Of a stretch of DNA of 64,000 bases, positions 8,498 to 16,922 are shown piece after piece. Under the pieces are notes generated by a model. That model worked only from the letters and a program-made list of their open reading frames with translations, did no database searches and was not told where the DNA came from. The DNA is taken from positions 1-64,000 of the forward strand of contig NZ_LN909061.1 in assembly GCF_001486505.1 (NCBI RefSeq), written 5' to 3'. The position numbers and the translations under genes are program-made. The stretch comes from Paenibacillus rubinfantis (GTDB taxonomy: Bacteria; Bacillota; Bacilli; Paenibacillales; Paenibacillaceae). Every line of letters starts with the position of its first letter. Within the stretch, counting starts at the first letter, position 1.

Positions 8498-9838
8498 ATG
8501 GGGAAATATTTTGGTACGGATGGCGTAAGAGGAATTGCGAATAAAGAATTGACAGCGGAGCTGGCTTATCAGATCGGACGCTGCGGGGGTTACGTACTGG
8601 CTGGCCAGGCGCCTAAGCCAAAGGTAGTCATCGGTATGGATACGCGTATTTCGGGCGTCATGCTGGAGTCTGCGCTGGTAGCGGGGATGCTGTCGATCGG
8701 CGCGGATGTCATTCGTTTGGGGGTTGTTACGACGCCAGCAGTGGCTTATTTAACCCGTTTGCTTCAAGCGGACGCGGGCGTGATGATCTCCGCTTCCCAC
8801 AATCCGGTGGAGGATAACGGCATCAAATTTTTTGGCAGCGACGGCTTTAAATTGTCGGACGATACGGAGCTGCAAATCGAAGAGCTGCTCGACAAGGCCG
8901 TCGACGAATTGCCGCGGCCGATCGGCGGCGGTTTGGGGACGGTAACGGTTGATAATGAGTCGAAGCTGAAGTACCTCGATCATCTAAAAACGACGATCAG
9001 CTCCTCGTTCAAAGGGCTGAAGGTTGTACTGGATTGTGCCAACGGAGCCGCCTATGAGCTGGCCCCTAAGCTGTTCCGTGAACTGGGAGCCGAAGTGTAC
9101 ACGCTGGCAGCTGAGCCAAATGGCCTGAACATTAACGATCATTGCGGATCCACGCATCCGGAGCGTTTGAAAGAGGAAGTCGTGCGTTTGGGCGCCCATC
9201 TTGGTCTTGCCTTTGACGGCGATGCGGATCGATTGATCGCGATCGACGAGTTAGGTGAAGAAGTGGACGGCGACTACATCCTGTGCATCTGCGGCGACGC
9301 GATGAACAAAGCCGGCAAGTTGAAAGACAACACGGTCGTTTCGACGGTGATGAGTAATTTTGGCTTCTACAAGGCGACGAAGAAACTGGGGCTCGCTACC
9401 CAGCAAACCGCGGTTGGCGACCGTTATGTGATGGCGGAAATGCTGCGCGGCGGCTATAACCTGGGCGGGGAGCAATCCGGGCACGTGATTTTCCTGGACT
9501 ATAATACGACCGGGGATGGCATCTTGACGGCGATCCAGCTGGTGGATACGCTGTTGGCCTCCGGCCAACCGCTTAGTGAACTGAAAAAAGTCATGAAGCA
9601 GTATCCGCAGGTGCTGGTAAACGTTCGCGTTCAGGATAAGAGCAAGTTTGCCGGGAACGCCTTGATTGCCGAAGCAATCGCCGAAGTGGAGCAAGAGCTA
9701 GGCGATAACGGACGTGTGCTGGTGCGGCCGTCGGGAACGGAATCCCTCATCCGCGTTATGGCTGAAGGACCGGAGAAGGCGCAGTTGGAACAACTAGTTG
9801 CGCAAATCGTAGAGGTCGTGGAGAAACAGCTGGTGTAA
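8498..9838 (+). CDS. glmM: Phosphoglucosamine mutase GlmM
   Basis: Converts glucosamine-6-phosphate to glucosamine-1-phosphate for UDP-GlcNAc and peptidoglycan synthesis. The 446-aa length is standard. The active-site serine loop ISASHNP places the phosphoserine at residue 100; the metal-binding loop DGDADR and the sugar-binding GGEQSGH and phosphate-binding RPSGTE motifs are intact. ATG 8498 follows GAAGGAG. It is third in the cdaA-cdaR-glmM operon and followed by a terminator, so glmS is transcribed separately. Confidence 0.97.
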   Translation: MGKYFGTDGVRGIANKELTAELAYQIGRCGGYVLAGQAPKPKVVIGMDTRISGVMLESALVAGMLSIGADVIRLGVVTTPAVAYLTRLLQADAGVMISASHNPVEDNGIKFFGSDGFKLSDDTELQIEELLDKAVDELPRPIGGGLGTVTVDNESKLKYLDHLKTTISSSFKGLKVVLDCANGAAYELAPKLFRELGAEVYTLAAEPNGLNINDHCGSTHPERLKEEVVRLGAHLGLAFDGDADRLIAIDELGEEVDGDYILCICGDAMNKAGKLKDNTVVSTVMSNFGFYKATKKLGLATQQTAVGDRYVMAEMLRGGYNLGGEQSGHVIFLDYNTTGDGILTAIQLVDTLLASGQPLSELKKVMKQYPQVLVNVRVQDKSKFAGNALIAEAIAEVEQELGDNGRVLVRPSGTESLIRVMAEGPEKAQLEQLVAQIVEVVEKQLV

Positions 9839-9876
9839 CGACCCGACTTTTGGGATTGAATATAGGACCTTCAAGG

Positions 9877-9916
9877 ACCGCTGAACGGGAGTGACTTCCT
9901 GTTCGGCGGTTTTTTG
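9877..9916 (+). terminator. Terminator after glmM
   Basis: ACCGC-TGAAC-GG pairs with CC-TGTTC-GGCGGT and a T-run follows. Confidence 0.88.
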
Positions 9917-10156
9917 CTTAGGATTACAGTATCTTTTGGCCTCCTTTTGACGATTATCCCGTTGCATCAGGGTATGCGTAACCGAAATGACGGTCCCGCA
10001 TTTCTGAACGAAAGGGATCATCGTGCAAAGAGGTGTGAGATGGACCCTAAGTACCCTGAGGAACCTAGATGTCATAGCTCAACGGGGGAAGGAGGGGTGT
10101 TGTTCTGGGTCGGAAGGGTAAAAAGCACGGTTTGGTGAAACGGGACAAGATGATCA
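9917..10156. other. Intergenic region between glmM terminator and glmS promoter
   Basis: About 240 bp with no convincing gene. A 74-codon reading frame here has no ribosome-binding site at its start and no recognisable features. Nothing else could be assigned. Confidence 0.5.
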
Positions 10157-10185
10157 TTGCCAAATCGTGTGAAGGTGCATATAAT
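10157..10185 (+). promoter_or_regulatory. Sigma-A promoter of glmS
   Basis: TTGCCA (10157-10162) and a perfect TATAAT (10180-10185) are separated by 17 bp. Transcription would start near 10192, about 45 nt before the ribozyme cleavage site. Confidence 0.8.
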
Positions 10186-10231
10186 TAAGCATATTCGAGC
10201 AAAGAAAGCGAGGGTCGTGAGGTTATCTGAA

Positions 10232-10545
10232 AGTTAAGCGCCAGAACTTCATTGTGTGCGTACATTGGGATCGCAGCGGGGAACCAAGCGCTCTCAGGAG
10301 ACGATGCCGAGTGGGCAGGGGCGGAAGGCCAGCCTGTCAGCGGCAGCAGGGATCTTGAGATGTCAGCGAATCCTAAGGTACGGCAAAGCGAAGTTGACGA
10401 GGTGGAGGTGTTCGGAATGTTCGGCGGGGGCCTCCCGGTGCTGCATCGCACCGTAACCGCATCGGCAAAAGGAAGGGGCGACCATTCCCACAAACCGTGC
10501 GGGCAGATGGATCAACACATTCATCGGACTTTCATGAATGTACGT
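10232..10545 (+). promoter_or_regulatory. glmS ribozyme (GlcN6P-responsive riboswitch) with enlarged P1 arm
   Basis: Self-cleaving leader that senses glucosamine-6-phosphate and lowers glmS mRNA. The conserved start AAGCGCCAGAACT puts the cleavage site between A10237 and G10238. The core continues with GTTGACGAGG, GGTGTTCGGAATGTTCGGCG, GCCTCCCGG, a P3 helix CGGTGC/GCACCG and a P4 arm with CCGCA/TGCGG. P1 (AACTTC at 10245-10250 with GAAGTT at 10390-10395) is interrupted by a ~139-nt self-complementary insert, far longer than the short loop of the B. subtilis ribozyme. The 3' boundary is approximate. Confidence 0.9.
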
Positions 10546-10756
10546 AAGCAAGCAGCGCGGAAGATTCCGCGGTAGACGGAGCAACATGGGCATTCGTGAA
10601 AAAAGGGTTGGAAATTGCAGAAGAGTCTGCATTCGACCGATAGGTTTTTTGACAATTGAATAGTTCTGTCTAGGTATACCGCGTGAATATTCTTCCGGGT
10701 TCCGCTTCTTACGGCCAAAAACCATCTTGTAAGAATGAAACGGAGGATAACATATT

Positions 10757-12589
10757 ATGTGTGGTATCGTTGGATATATTGGGAATCGGGATACGCAGTC
10801 GGTGTTGCTTGAAGGGTTGAAGAAGCTGGAATATCGCGGGTACGACTCGGCGGGCATCGCGGTGTTTACGTCGGATGGCTTGAAAATCGCGAAATCGCTG
10901 GGACGTCTGGCGAATCTGGAGTCGAAGCTGGAAGGTGCACCACTTAAGGGATCGGCCGGGATTGGCCATACCCGCTGGGCTACGCATGGCAAACCGTCTG
11001 ATGTGAATTCCCATCCGCATACCGACCATACCCAGAAGTTTTCGGTCGTGCATAACGGGATTGTCGAAAACTATCTGGACTTGAAGGAAGAGCTGATCGA
11101 GCAAGGGTATGTTTTTGTCTCGGAAACGGATACCGAGGTGATTTCCCATCTGGTGGCCCGCGAATATCAAGGCGATATCGTGAAAGCCGTTCAGAAAGCG
11201 ATCCGTTATATGCGCGGCGCTTTTGCGCTTGGGGTCCTGACAGAGTATGAACCTGAGAAGCTGGTAGCCGTTCGTCAAGCCAGCCCGCTCATTATCGGCC
11301 TCGGCGATGGCGAGAACTTTATCGGCTCCGACATTCCGGCTTTGTTGAATTATACGCGGAACGTGTATATTCTGAACGATGGCGAGATGGCGGTGTTAAC
11401 AAAGGATGCTGTCGAATTGATGACGATCGAGGGGAATTTTATTTCTCGGGAAATGATTCGTGTCGATTGGGACGCCGTGACTGCAGAAAAAGGCGGTTTC
11501 GATCATTTCATGCTGAAGGAGATCCACGAGCAGCCGAAGGCATACCGCGATACGATGCTCGGACGAATCGACGAAAGCGGGCGTAAGGTTGTGCTTCCAG
11601 GCTTGAAGCTGTCGGATGAAAAAATCCGCAGCTTGACCTCGATCCATGTCATTGCCTGCGGTACGGCTTATAATGCCGGGCTGGTCGGCGGGACCGCGAT
11701 CGAGCAACTGGTGCGCATCCCGGTGATGAACGACGTCGCTTCGGAATACCGTTATCGCTCACCGTTGATTACGCCGGATACACTCGTAATCGTTGTCAGC
11801 CAATCCGGTGAAACGGCGGATACGCTGGCGGCGCTGCGTGAAGCGCAAGCGAACGGCGCGCATGTGCTGGCCATCACCAACGTGGTAGGCAGCTCGATCG
11901 CCCGTGACGCCGACGATGTGATTGCGACGCTGGCCGGACCGGAAATCGCCGTGGCTTCGACGAAGGCGTACACGTCGCAGCTGATTGCGTTCTACCTGCT
12001 TGGCCTGTACATGGCTCAAGTGCGTGGTACGCAAAGCGAAGACGACGTAGCCCATGTCATCGCCGCGATGCAGTCGCTGCCGGAACAGGTGGAAAGCATG
12101 CTGGCTCAAGCCGACACGGTGAAAGCTTATGCTGAGCAAATTTCCGGCCATGAGCATCTGTTCTTTATCGGACGTGGCCTCGACTATTCCGTCGTCCAAG
12201 AAGGCTCGCTGAAGCTGAAAGAGATTTCCTACATTCACTCCGAAGCGTACGCCGCTGGTGAGTTGAAGCACGGTACGCTGGCCTTAATCGAGGAAGGCGT
12301 TCCAGTGATCGCGCTTGCGACGCAGGAATCCGTGCTGGAGAAAACGGTCAGCAACATCAAGGAAGTGAAGGCCCGCGGTGCAGACGTGATGGCGATTACG
12401 CACGAGGAACATGTGCCTGACCTGCTGAAGTCCGTTGACCAAGCGCTGGCCATTCCGAAGACGCTGCCGCTGCTGACACCGGCCTTGTCCGTTGTACCGT
12501 TGCAACTGCTCGCGTACTACGCAGCCCTGGCTCGCGGCAACGACGTCGACAAGCCACGGAACTTGGCGAAGAGCGTGACGGTGGAGTAA
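10757..12589 (+). CDS. glmS: Glutamine--fructose-6-phosphate aminotransferase (isomerizing) GlmS
   Basis: First committed step of amino-sugar synthesis: fructose-6-phosphate plus glutamine gives glucosamine-6-phosphate. The 610-aa protein begins MCGIVGYIG, so Cys2 becomes the N-terminal nucleophile of the class II glutamine amidotransferase domain (residues ~2-230). Two SIS domains follow (about 290-420 and 460-590), with SQSGETADT in the first, and the C-terminus ends in KSVTVE. ATG 10757 follows CGGAGGA. Controlled by the glmS ribozyme in its ~560-nt leader. A TTGACA at 10649 downstream of the ribozyme has no good -10 and is not called as a second promoter. Confidence 0.97.
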   Translation: MCGIVGYIGNRDTQSVLLEGLKKLEYRGYDSAGIAVFTSDGLKIAKSLGRLANLESKLEGAPLKGSAGIGHTRWATHGKPSDVNSHPHTDHTQKFSVVHNGIVENYLDLKEELIEQGYVFVSETDTEVISHLVAREYQGDIVKAVQKAIRYMRGAFALGVLTEYEPEKLVAVRQASPLIIGLGDGENFIGSDIPALLNYTRNVYILNDGEMAVLTKDAVELMTIEGNFISREMIRVDWDAVTAEKGGFDHFMLKEIHEQPKAYRDTMLGRIDESGRKVVLPGLKLSDEKIRSLTSIHVIACGTAYNAGLVGGTAIEQLVRIPVMNDVASEYRYRSPLITPDTLVIVVSQSGETADTLAALREAQANGAHVLAITNVVGSSIARDADDVIATLAGPEIAVASTKAYTSQLIAFYLLGLYMAQVRGTQSEDDVAHVIAAMQSLPEQVESMLAQADTVKAYAEQISGHEHLFFIGRGLDYSVVQEGSLKLKEISYIHSEAYAAGELKHGTLALIEEGVPVIALATQESVLEKTVSNIKEVKARGADVMAITHEEHVPDLLKSVDQALAIPKTLPLLTPALSVVPLQLLAYYAALARGNDVDKPRNLAKSVTVE

Positions 12590-12661
12590 GGATAGAGGAA
12601 TAAGCGATGTAGTCGTGCAACGCAAATAAAGTTATTTACCAGCAAATTAAATTCATATAAG

Positions 12662-12714
12662 AGTCGAGCAGATTCAGGAGGATTTCCTGACATTTGCTCG
12701 GCTTTTCTTTTTAG
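12662..12714 (+). terminator. Terminator after glmS
   Basis: Long interrupted hairpin: GTCGAGCA pairs with TTGCTCGGC and CAGGA with TCCTG, followed by TTTTCTTTTT. Confidence 0.85.
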
Positions 12715-13052
12715 TTCAGGGGCGGGAGAGAGGGAGAAGGTAGGAGAATGCGGGGTTCTTCTCGAATCTTATCTCAGGGGCGTTTCGAAGGTGTTTACCC
12801 AGGTGATATTCTTGATTGGGACATGTTAGATACATAAGCGAAAAGGTAGAGTGTTAGATTAGAGGTGTAAGCAAAGAATAATATGAATGATTAGGAGGTA
12901 TCTAGGTAATGTCGTTTATAGAGTTAAGGTATCTCTGCCTCAAGAATATATCGAAATACTGTGTGGTTGCTTAAAAGATGATTAAGTACCAATAAATGCT
13001 CCAGTTCATAATTGAACGGAGCTTTTTACATCATATGAAAGCGGGAGGAAAC
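12715..13052. other. AT-rich intergenic region with possible ORF remnant
   Basis: This ~340 bp stretch holds no full gene. At 12887-12985 one frame encodes 32 aa (containing YRVKVSLPQEYIEIL, which looks protein-like). An overlapping 21-codon frame, 12909-12974, starts 9 nt after a perfect AGGAGGT. Either could be a small peptide or a frameshifted remnant; I cannot decide between them. Confidence 0.3.
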
Positions 13053-14408
13053 ATGACAGAACCATACTTAGCAACTTTTGAGGACGTTTGGAATAATAGT
13101 TTACTTGTTTTTGATACAAACAGCTTGCTTCGAATTTATGAGTGGAATATTGATAAGGCTATTGAATTTAAAGATGTTTTGAATTTCAAAATTGAAAGCA
13201 TATGGATTCCCCATCAAGTAAATTTAGAGTTTACGAAGCATGTTGAACACGCCGAGGCTTTTAATAAATATACGGATATAATTGTTAGGTTAGAAAACCA
13301 GCCAATAAAATGGGGAAAGATTCGGAAGGCGTTTAAGAGATGGGAAAGCAATGGTTATGAAGAGGATTTTAAGCAAAAAGTCATGGAGTTGGAGATAAGG
13401 GGGGTTCGTCCTGAAAAATTACTTGAACTCAAGCAATTCACAGATAAACTTCATTCTGAACACAGGCGTATTATACCAATCAATTCGATATTTAAAGAGT
13501 TGTTTTCAAATGTTGGCGAGCCATTTTTGAATTCCGAAGAACAAAAGCTATTAAAGGAATTTGATGAAACACCTCTCGCTCCAGGCTATATGGATAGAGA
13601 AAAACGAAATGCAAACGCTCATGGTGACTTCTTTGTTTGGAAGCAAATTCAAAGAAAATCCATTAAATCATCTCGTGATATCATCTTCATTACATTGGAC
13701 CTGAAAGAAGATTGGTTCAGTGACAAAAAAGAGCAATTGCCTCGAGAAGATTTACTCAAAGAGTTTTATGAAATAACCCAAAATCGAATTATTATCATCT
13801 CTCTGACTTCTTTTTTAGAGCAGTGCTCTGTTTATTTGAATGAAGATATCCGAGAATTAGTAGCTTATTCATCCATCCAAGATGAGGTTAGGGAGTTCTT
13901 TGATCAGTGGTTCCCAGATCAACTCCTCGATAAAATCAATAAATACTTGGCCGAAGATGATACGATCAAGGATGAAATGGAGTCAGTGTTGGAAGTTTGT
14001 ATTGATACAGTTTCTTTCGAAGGTGTGACCGAGCATCAATTCAATCTTGATGATCATGAAATAATTGAGAATGATGATAGTTACATCGTTTTTCATACAC
14101 ATATTGATCTTACAGCTGATTTTGATGCCAATGCCCATTGTGCAAACGAGGACTTCGAACTTGGGACTGCTTCAGTAGAACTGCGGGTATGGATTAATAT
14201 TACTGTTGAAAAAGAGTGGCAGTCTGAGGATTCAGATCGAGTGGCTTTTAAAAGAGAAGCTGAAAGTGTTGACATCATTGACATAGAGTTTTTAGGAGCG
14301 TCGGGTGATTTTGATGATCAAGATTTCGATGAATACGACGACTACGATGACTACGACGATGATTATGATGAGGATATGGAGTATGAATACGAAGATGACA
14401 AGAACTAA
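13053..14408 (+). CDS. PIN-like nuclease domain protein with acidic C-terminal tail
   Basis: Likely a PIN_8-type (DUF4935-like) predicted ribonuclease. The 451-aa protein opens with LLVFDTNSLLRIYEW and IWIPHQVNLEF (acidic Asp and Glu of a PIN fold), then HGDFFVWKQI and IIFITLDLKEDWF, matching the order of conserved acidic residues in that family. Residues ~280-420 form a second, unrecognised domain. The last ~30 residues are almost all Asp, Glu and Tyr. ATG 13053 follows GGGAGGAA. Codon use and base composition are much more AT-rich than the flanking genes, suggesting transfer. Relatives of this family often occur in defence contexts, but no partner gene lies beside it. Confidence 0.7.
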   Translation: MTEPYLATFEDVWNNSLLVFDTNSLLRIYEWNIDKAIEFKDVLNFKIESIWIPHQVNLEFTKHVEHAEAFNKYTDIIVRLENQPIKWGKIRKAFKRWESNGYEEDFKQKVMELEIRGVRPEKLLELKQFTDKLHSEHRRIIPINSIFKELFSNVGEPFLNSEEQKLLKEFDETPLAPGYMDREKRNANAHGDFFVWKQIQRKSIKSSRDIIFITLDLKEDWFSDKKEQLPREDLLKEFYEITQNRIIIISLTSFLEQCSVYLNEDIRELVAYSSIQDEVREFFDQWFPDQLLDKINKYLAEDDTIKDEMESVLEVCIDTVSFEGVTEHQFNLDDHEIIENDDSYIVFHTHIDLTADFDANAHCANEDFELGTASVELRVWINITVEKEWQSEDSDRVAFKREAESVDIIDIEFLGASGDFDDQDFDEYDDYDDYDDDYDEDMEYEYEDDKN

Positions 14409-14475
14409 TGCTTTCAGGGTCCCTTTATATAACAACTATTTCCGGGCTTTACTGAGGCAGCCCAGATGCCTCGAT

Positions 14476-14580
14476 GATTCGTCCCGGCTTCAGTCGAGAA
14501 ATGCTAAAGGCTGTTGCCGAACAAGCGCTATCCACCTGGCCTACCGGCAGTTCCGCGATTTCTAGTAGGTCATTCTGACG
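14476..14580 (+). pseudogene. Possible gene remnant (34 codons)
   Basis: A short GC-rich patch between AT-rich sequences reads MIRPGFSREMLKAVAEQALS, continues with a few more coherent residues, and then stops. It has no ribosome-binding site. The antisense strand is also open. It may be a fragment of an older gene replaced or disrupted when the upstream PIN gene arrived; I do not recognise the family. Confidence 0.2.
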
Positions 14581-14623
14581 TCTAGTGTTAAGTATATAGT
14601 TGAGCGAAAATGCAAACAAAACA

Positions 14624-14658
14624 AAGGTTGCCTTATTCATTCAAGGCAACCTTTTTGT
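14624..14658. terminator. Bidirectional terminator
   Basis: AAGGTTGCCTT pairs perfectly with AAGGCAACCTT around an 8-nt loop, with T-runs on both sides. It serves the minus-strand nitroreductase gene and any transcript from the plus-strand PIN gene. Confidence 0.85.
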
Positions 14659-14675
14659 ATTGAGTGTTTTGCTGA

Positions 14676-15332
14676 TTACGCCCATGTCGTAATTGTTTCA
14701 ATAGGCAAACGGTAGGAAGGATAACCCTCCTTAACTGCTTTGCCGATGGAGATCATCATGACCGGTTGGTACCGTTCCTTATCCAGACCAAAGGTTTCTG
14801 CGATCCGCTCCTTATCATAACCAGCCATCGGGTTCGTGTCATACCCGTGGGCACGGGCCACCAGCATCAGCTGCATCGAAACAAGGCTTGAGTCAATCAG
14901 ATTCATAGTGTGCAAACCGAGATCGTCCAAGCCGGCATAGTACTCCTTCGATTGTTGGAGTTGCATATCGGCGATATCCTGCGGCATGTATCCGAGTTCA
15001 ACGGATCTGCCGATAATATCGTCCAAATAGTCAATGTTGTGTTTATCGTAAAATACCGCGATAACAGCCGAGGAGGTCTGAGCTTGCGTCTGGTTGAAGG
15101 AGGCCAACGGCAGAAGCTTTTCCTTTCCTTCTACGCTGTCGATGACGAGGAAGCGCCAAGGCTGCATGTTAATGGCCGACGGAGCTCGGGAGGCTTCCGC
15201 CAACATTTCGGTCATTTCTTCCCGGCTGATTTTGACTTCAGGGTCATAAACTTTAACGGAACGGCGCTCAAACACGATTTTATTAAAATCGTTTGTTTCT
15301 TGGAAATGGCGAATACTGTTGATTTCACTCAT
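14676..15332 (-). CDS. Nitroreductase family protein
   Basis: FMN-dependent NAD(P)H nitro/enone reductase family, cytoplasmic. The 218-aa protein has the N-terminal FERRSVKVYDPE arginine motif that binds FMN phosphate, SRAPSAINMQPWRFLVI, and the mid-protein helix LDDLGLHTMNLIDSSL. The length fits the YdgI/YodC-like group. The physiological substrate cannot be read from sequence. Divergent from a MerR regulator gene, with an inverted repeat between them (see 15391-15407), so the pair probably forms a stress-inducible unit. Confidence 0.9.
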   Translation of the reverse strand: MSEINSIRHFQETNDFNKIVFERRSVKVYDPEVKISREEMTEMLAEASRAPSAINMQPWRFLVIDSVEGKEKLLPLASFNQTQAQTSSAVIAVFYDKHNIDYLDDIIGRSVELGYMPQDIADMQLQQSKEYYAGLDDLGLHTMNLIDSSLVSMQLMLVARAHGYDTNPMAGYDKERIAETFGLDKERYQPVMMISIGKAVKEGYPSYRLPIETITTWA

Positions 15333-15390
15333 GAATCATTCTCTCCTCTTATCCTCTTTTTCATTTGTGAGATCGGACTACATGTTGCTT

Positions 15391-15407
15391 ATCCTCACTA
15401 GGAGGAT
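15391..15407. promoter_or_regulatory. Candidate MerR operator between nitroreductase and merR genes
   Basis: ATCCTC and GAGGAT form an inverted repeat around ACTAG. Just downstream of TTTACA on the minus strand, it would lie in the spacer of a promoter firing toward the nitroreductase gene, the usual place for MerR binding. A second perfect palindrome, AAGTATACTT, lies at 15419-15428. Confidence 0.4.
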
Positions 15408-15459
15408 TGTAAACTATGAAGTATACTTAATAGCAAGATAGGAAAATGAGGTGATTGAT

Positions 15460-15828
15460 ATGAAGATAAGTGAAGTCGCAAAAAGGATTGACCTTCCCAT
15501 ATCAACGATCCGTTATTATGAGAAAATTGGCATTATTACAGATGAATATCTCCTGAGAGATCAAAATAATTATCGGGTCTATGATCCGGAAGTTATCCGT
15601 TATCTGAATGTTGTCAAAAATTGTTTGTCCGTTGGTTTTACAATTCGTGATATCAAATCGATGATCGCAAAAAATGGAATGTCCAAAGAAGAACAAACGC
15701 GTACGATTAAAGAAAAAATATCCGAAATCGAAAATGCTCAACAAAAGTTGGAGGATTCCAAGAAAAGTCTGTACGAGCTTATTGAAATGGATATTACGTG
15801 TGAGGAGGGGTTCGGAAAATATGCTTGA
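15460..15828 (+). CDS. MerR family transcriptional regulator
   Basis: DNA-binding regulator. The 122-aa protein begins MKISEVAKRIDLPISTIRYY, the canonical MerR winged-helix start, continues with RDQNNYRVYDPEVIRYL, and ends in a coiled-coil dimer helix (residues ~75-110). Few cysteines are present, so it does not look like a metal sensor. ATG 15460 follows GAGGTG; an in-frame GTG at 15451 overlaps that site. It is divergent from the nitroreductase gene, which it probably controls. Confidence 0.9.
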   Translation: MKISEVAKRIDLPISTIRYYEKIGIITDEYLLRDQNNYRVYDPEVIRYLNVVKNCLSVGFTIRDIKSMIAKNGMSKEEQTRTIKEKISEIENAQQKLEDSKKSLYELIEMDITCEEGFGKYA

Positions 15829-15847
15829 GTCGATTCGCATCCCTCCC

Positions 15848-15883
15848 AAAAGAAGCCACTCCATTTCGGGAGTGGCTTCTTTA
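15848..15883. terminator. Bidirectional terminator between merR and aldo/keto reductase genes
   Basis: AAGAAGCCACTCC pairs with GGGAGTGGCTTCTT around a 5-nt loop with A/T-runs on both flanks; the two genes converge here. Confidence 0.88.
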
Positions 15884-15891
15884 CTGCTATA

Positions 15892-16746
15892 TTATAGATC
15901 AATTTTCCAAGTTCCTAACTTCTTGGCGAATTCCGGATCATGGTACGACAGGAAGAGCGTTTCCCCCGTGTCGAGGGAGGTAATACGTTCGATATCGTCT
16001 GCACTTAACTCAAAATCGAAGATGTCGATGTTTTCGATAATTCGTTCCTTGCGGACCGATTTGGGAATGGCCACGATATCCTGCTGAACCAACCAGCGCA
16101 ATACGACCTGAGCGATGGTTTTGTTATGTTTGTCCGCGATCGAAGCTAAGACTTCGTTGCTGAACAGGTTGCCCCTTCCCTCTGCGAACGGCGCCCAGGA
16201 TTGGTGATGCACTCCCTGCTCCTTCATAAATGCGGCGCTCTTGGCCTGTTGATAGAACGGGTGGGTCTCGACCTGGTTGACGGCGGGGACGATTTCGTTA
16301 TGCACGATGAGGTCCATGAGGCGGTCGGGCAGGAAGTTGCTGACGCCAATCGCCCGGATGTGGCCTTCCCGATACAGCTCCTCCATCGCGCGCCAAGCGC
16401 CGTAATAATCGCCAAACGGTTGATGAATCAGGTACAGATCGAGGTAGTCGAGCTGCAGTTTTTTTAAGGATTTGGCAAAAGCCAGCTTGCCGCTTTCGTA
16501 ACCGGCATCCTGAATCCAGAGCTTGGTTGTGATAAACAACTCCTCCCGAGGGATACCGCTGCGTTTGATCGCGCGTCCGACCGCTTCCTCGTTCAGATAA
16601 CCAGAGGCGGTGTCGATCAGCCGGTAACCAGCCATTAGCGCCTCGTATACCACGTCCTCACATTGCTTCGCATCGGGAATTTGGTAGACTCCAAAGCCGA
16701 GGAGCGGCATGTTTACCCCGTTATTTAAGGTGACTGTTTTTTGCAT
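15892..16746 (-). CDS. Aldo/keto reductase
   Basis: NADPH-dependent carbonyl reductase of the (beta/alpha)8 AKR superfamily. The 284-aa protein shows the catalytic tetrad context: Asp in RLIDTASGY with Tyr shortly after, Lys in ITTKLWIQD, His in [10 protein letters not shown]. It also has GVSNF and the C-terminal cofactor motif [14 protein letters not shown]. The start is ATG 16746 preceded by GGGAGGA; a GTG 15 nt upstream would overlap that site. Divergent from a MerR gene with MerR-type operator DNA between them. This arrangement resembles aldehyde-responsive MerR/reductase pairs, but the substrate is unknown. Confidence 0.93.
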   Translation of the reverse strand: MQKTVTLNNGVNMPLLGFGVYQIPDAKQCEDVVYEALMAGYRLIDTASGYLNEEAVGRAIKRSGIPREELFITTKLWIQDAGYESGKLAFAKSLKKLQLDYLDLYLIHQPFGDYYGAWRAMEELYREGHIRAIGVSNFLPDRLMDLIVHNEIVPAVNQVETHPFYQQAKSAAFMKEQGVHHQSWAPFAEGRGNLFSNEVLASIADKHNKTIAQVVLRWLVQQDIVAIPKSVRKERIIENIDIFDFELSADDIERITSLDTGETLFLSYHDPEFAKKLGTWKIDL

Positions 16747-16847
16747 GGTGATTCCTCCCACTAGGATAAAGTATGGAGCAACCGGCGGCGAATCCCGGAA
16801 AGGATTAGATCACAATGCGGGATTTCGGATTCCGCCGATTTGCATTA

Positions 16848-16881
16848 CACTAAGCTTAGTGCCTTCGTGTAACACGAAGGC
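16848..16881. promoter_or_regulatory. Adjacent perfect palindromes: candidate MerR operator and hairpin
   Basis: CACTAAGCTTAGTG (16848-16861) is a perfect 14-bp palindrome. On the minus strand it lies inside a 19-bp spacer between TTACAC and TAATGC, the stretched promoter architecture typical of MerR-controlled genes, pointing toward the aldo/keto reductase. It shares its last base with a second perfect inverted repeat (16861-16881, GCCTTCGTG / CACGAAGGC around TAA). Confidence 0.6.
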
Positions 16882-16922
16882 AAATGGGCTTTATCCATTT
16901 TTTATTAAAGGGGGGATCACCC

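Noticed and set aside
9914..10138. A 74-codon frame between glmM and glmS
   Set aside because: No ribosome-binding site, no recognisable protein features, and it starts inside the glmM terminator T-run.
10649..10680. TTGACA downstream of the glmS ribozyme as a second glmS promoter
   Set aside because: No -10 hexamer occurs at 16-18 bp; the nearest TATACC is 20 bp away.
10252..10992. Frames on both strands through the glmS leader
   Set aside because: They run through the ribozyme and the start of glmS; the sequence is explained by RNA structure.
14318..14400. GAYGAY-type tandem repeats resembling a microsatellite
   Set aside because: They are the in-frame codons of the acidic tail of the PIN-like protein.
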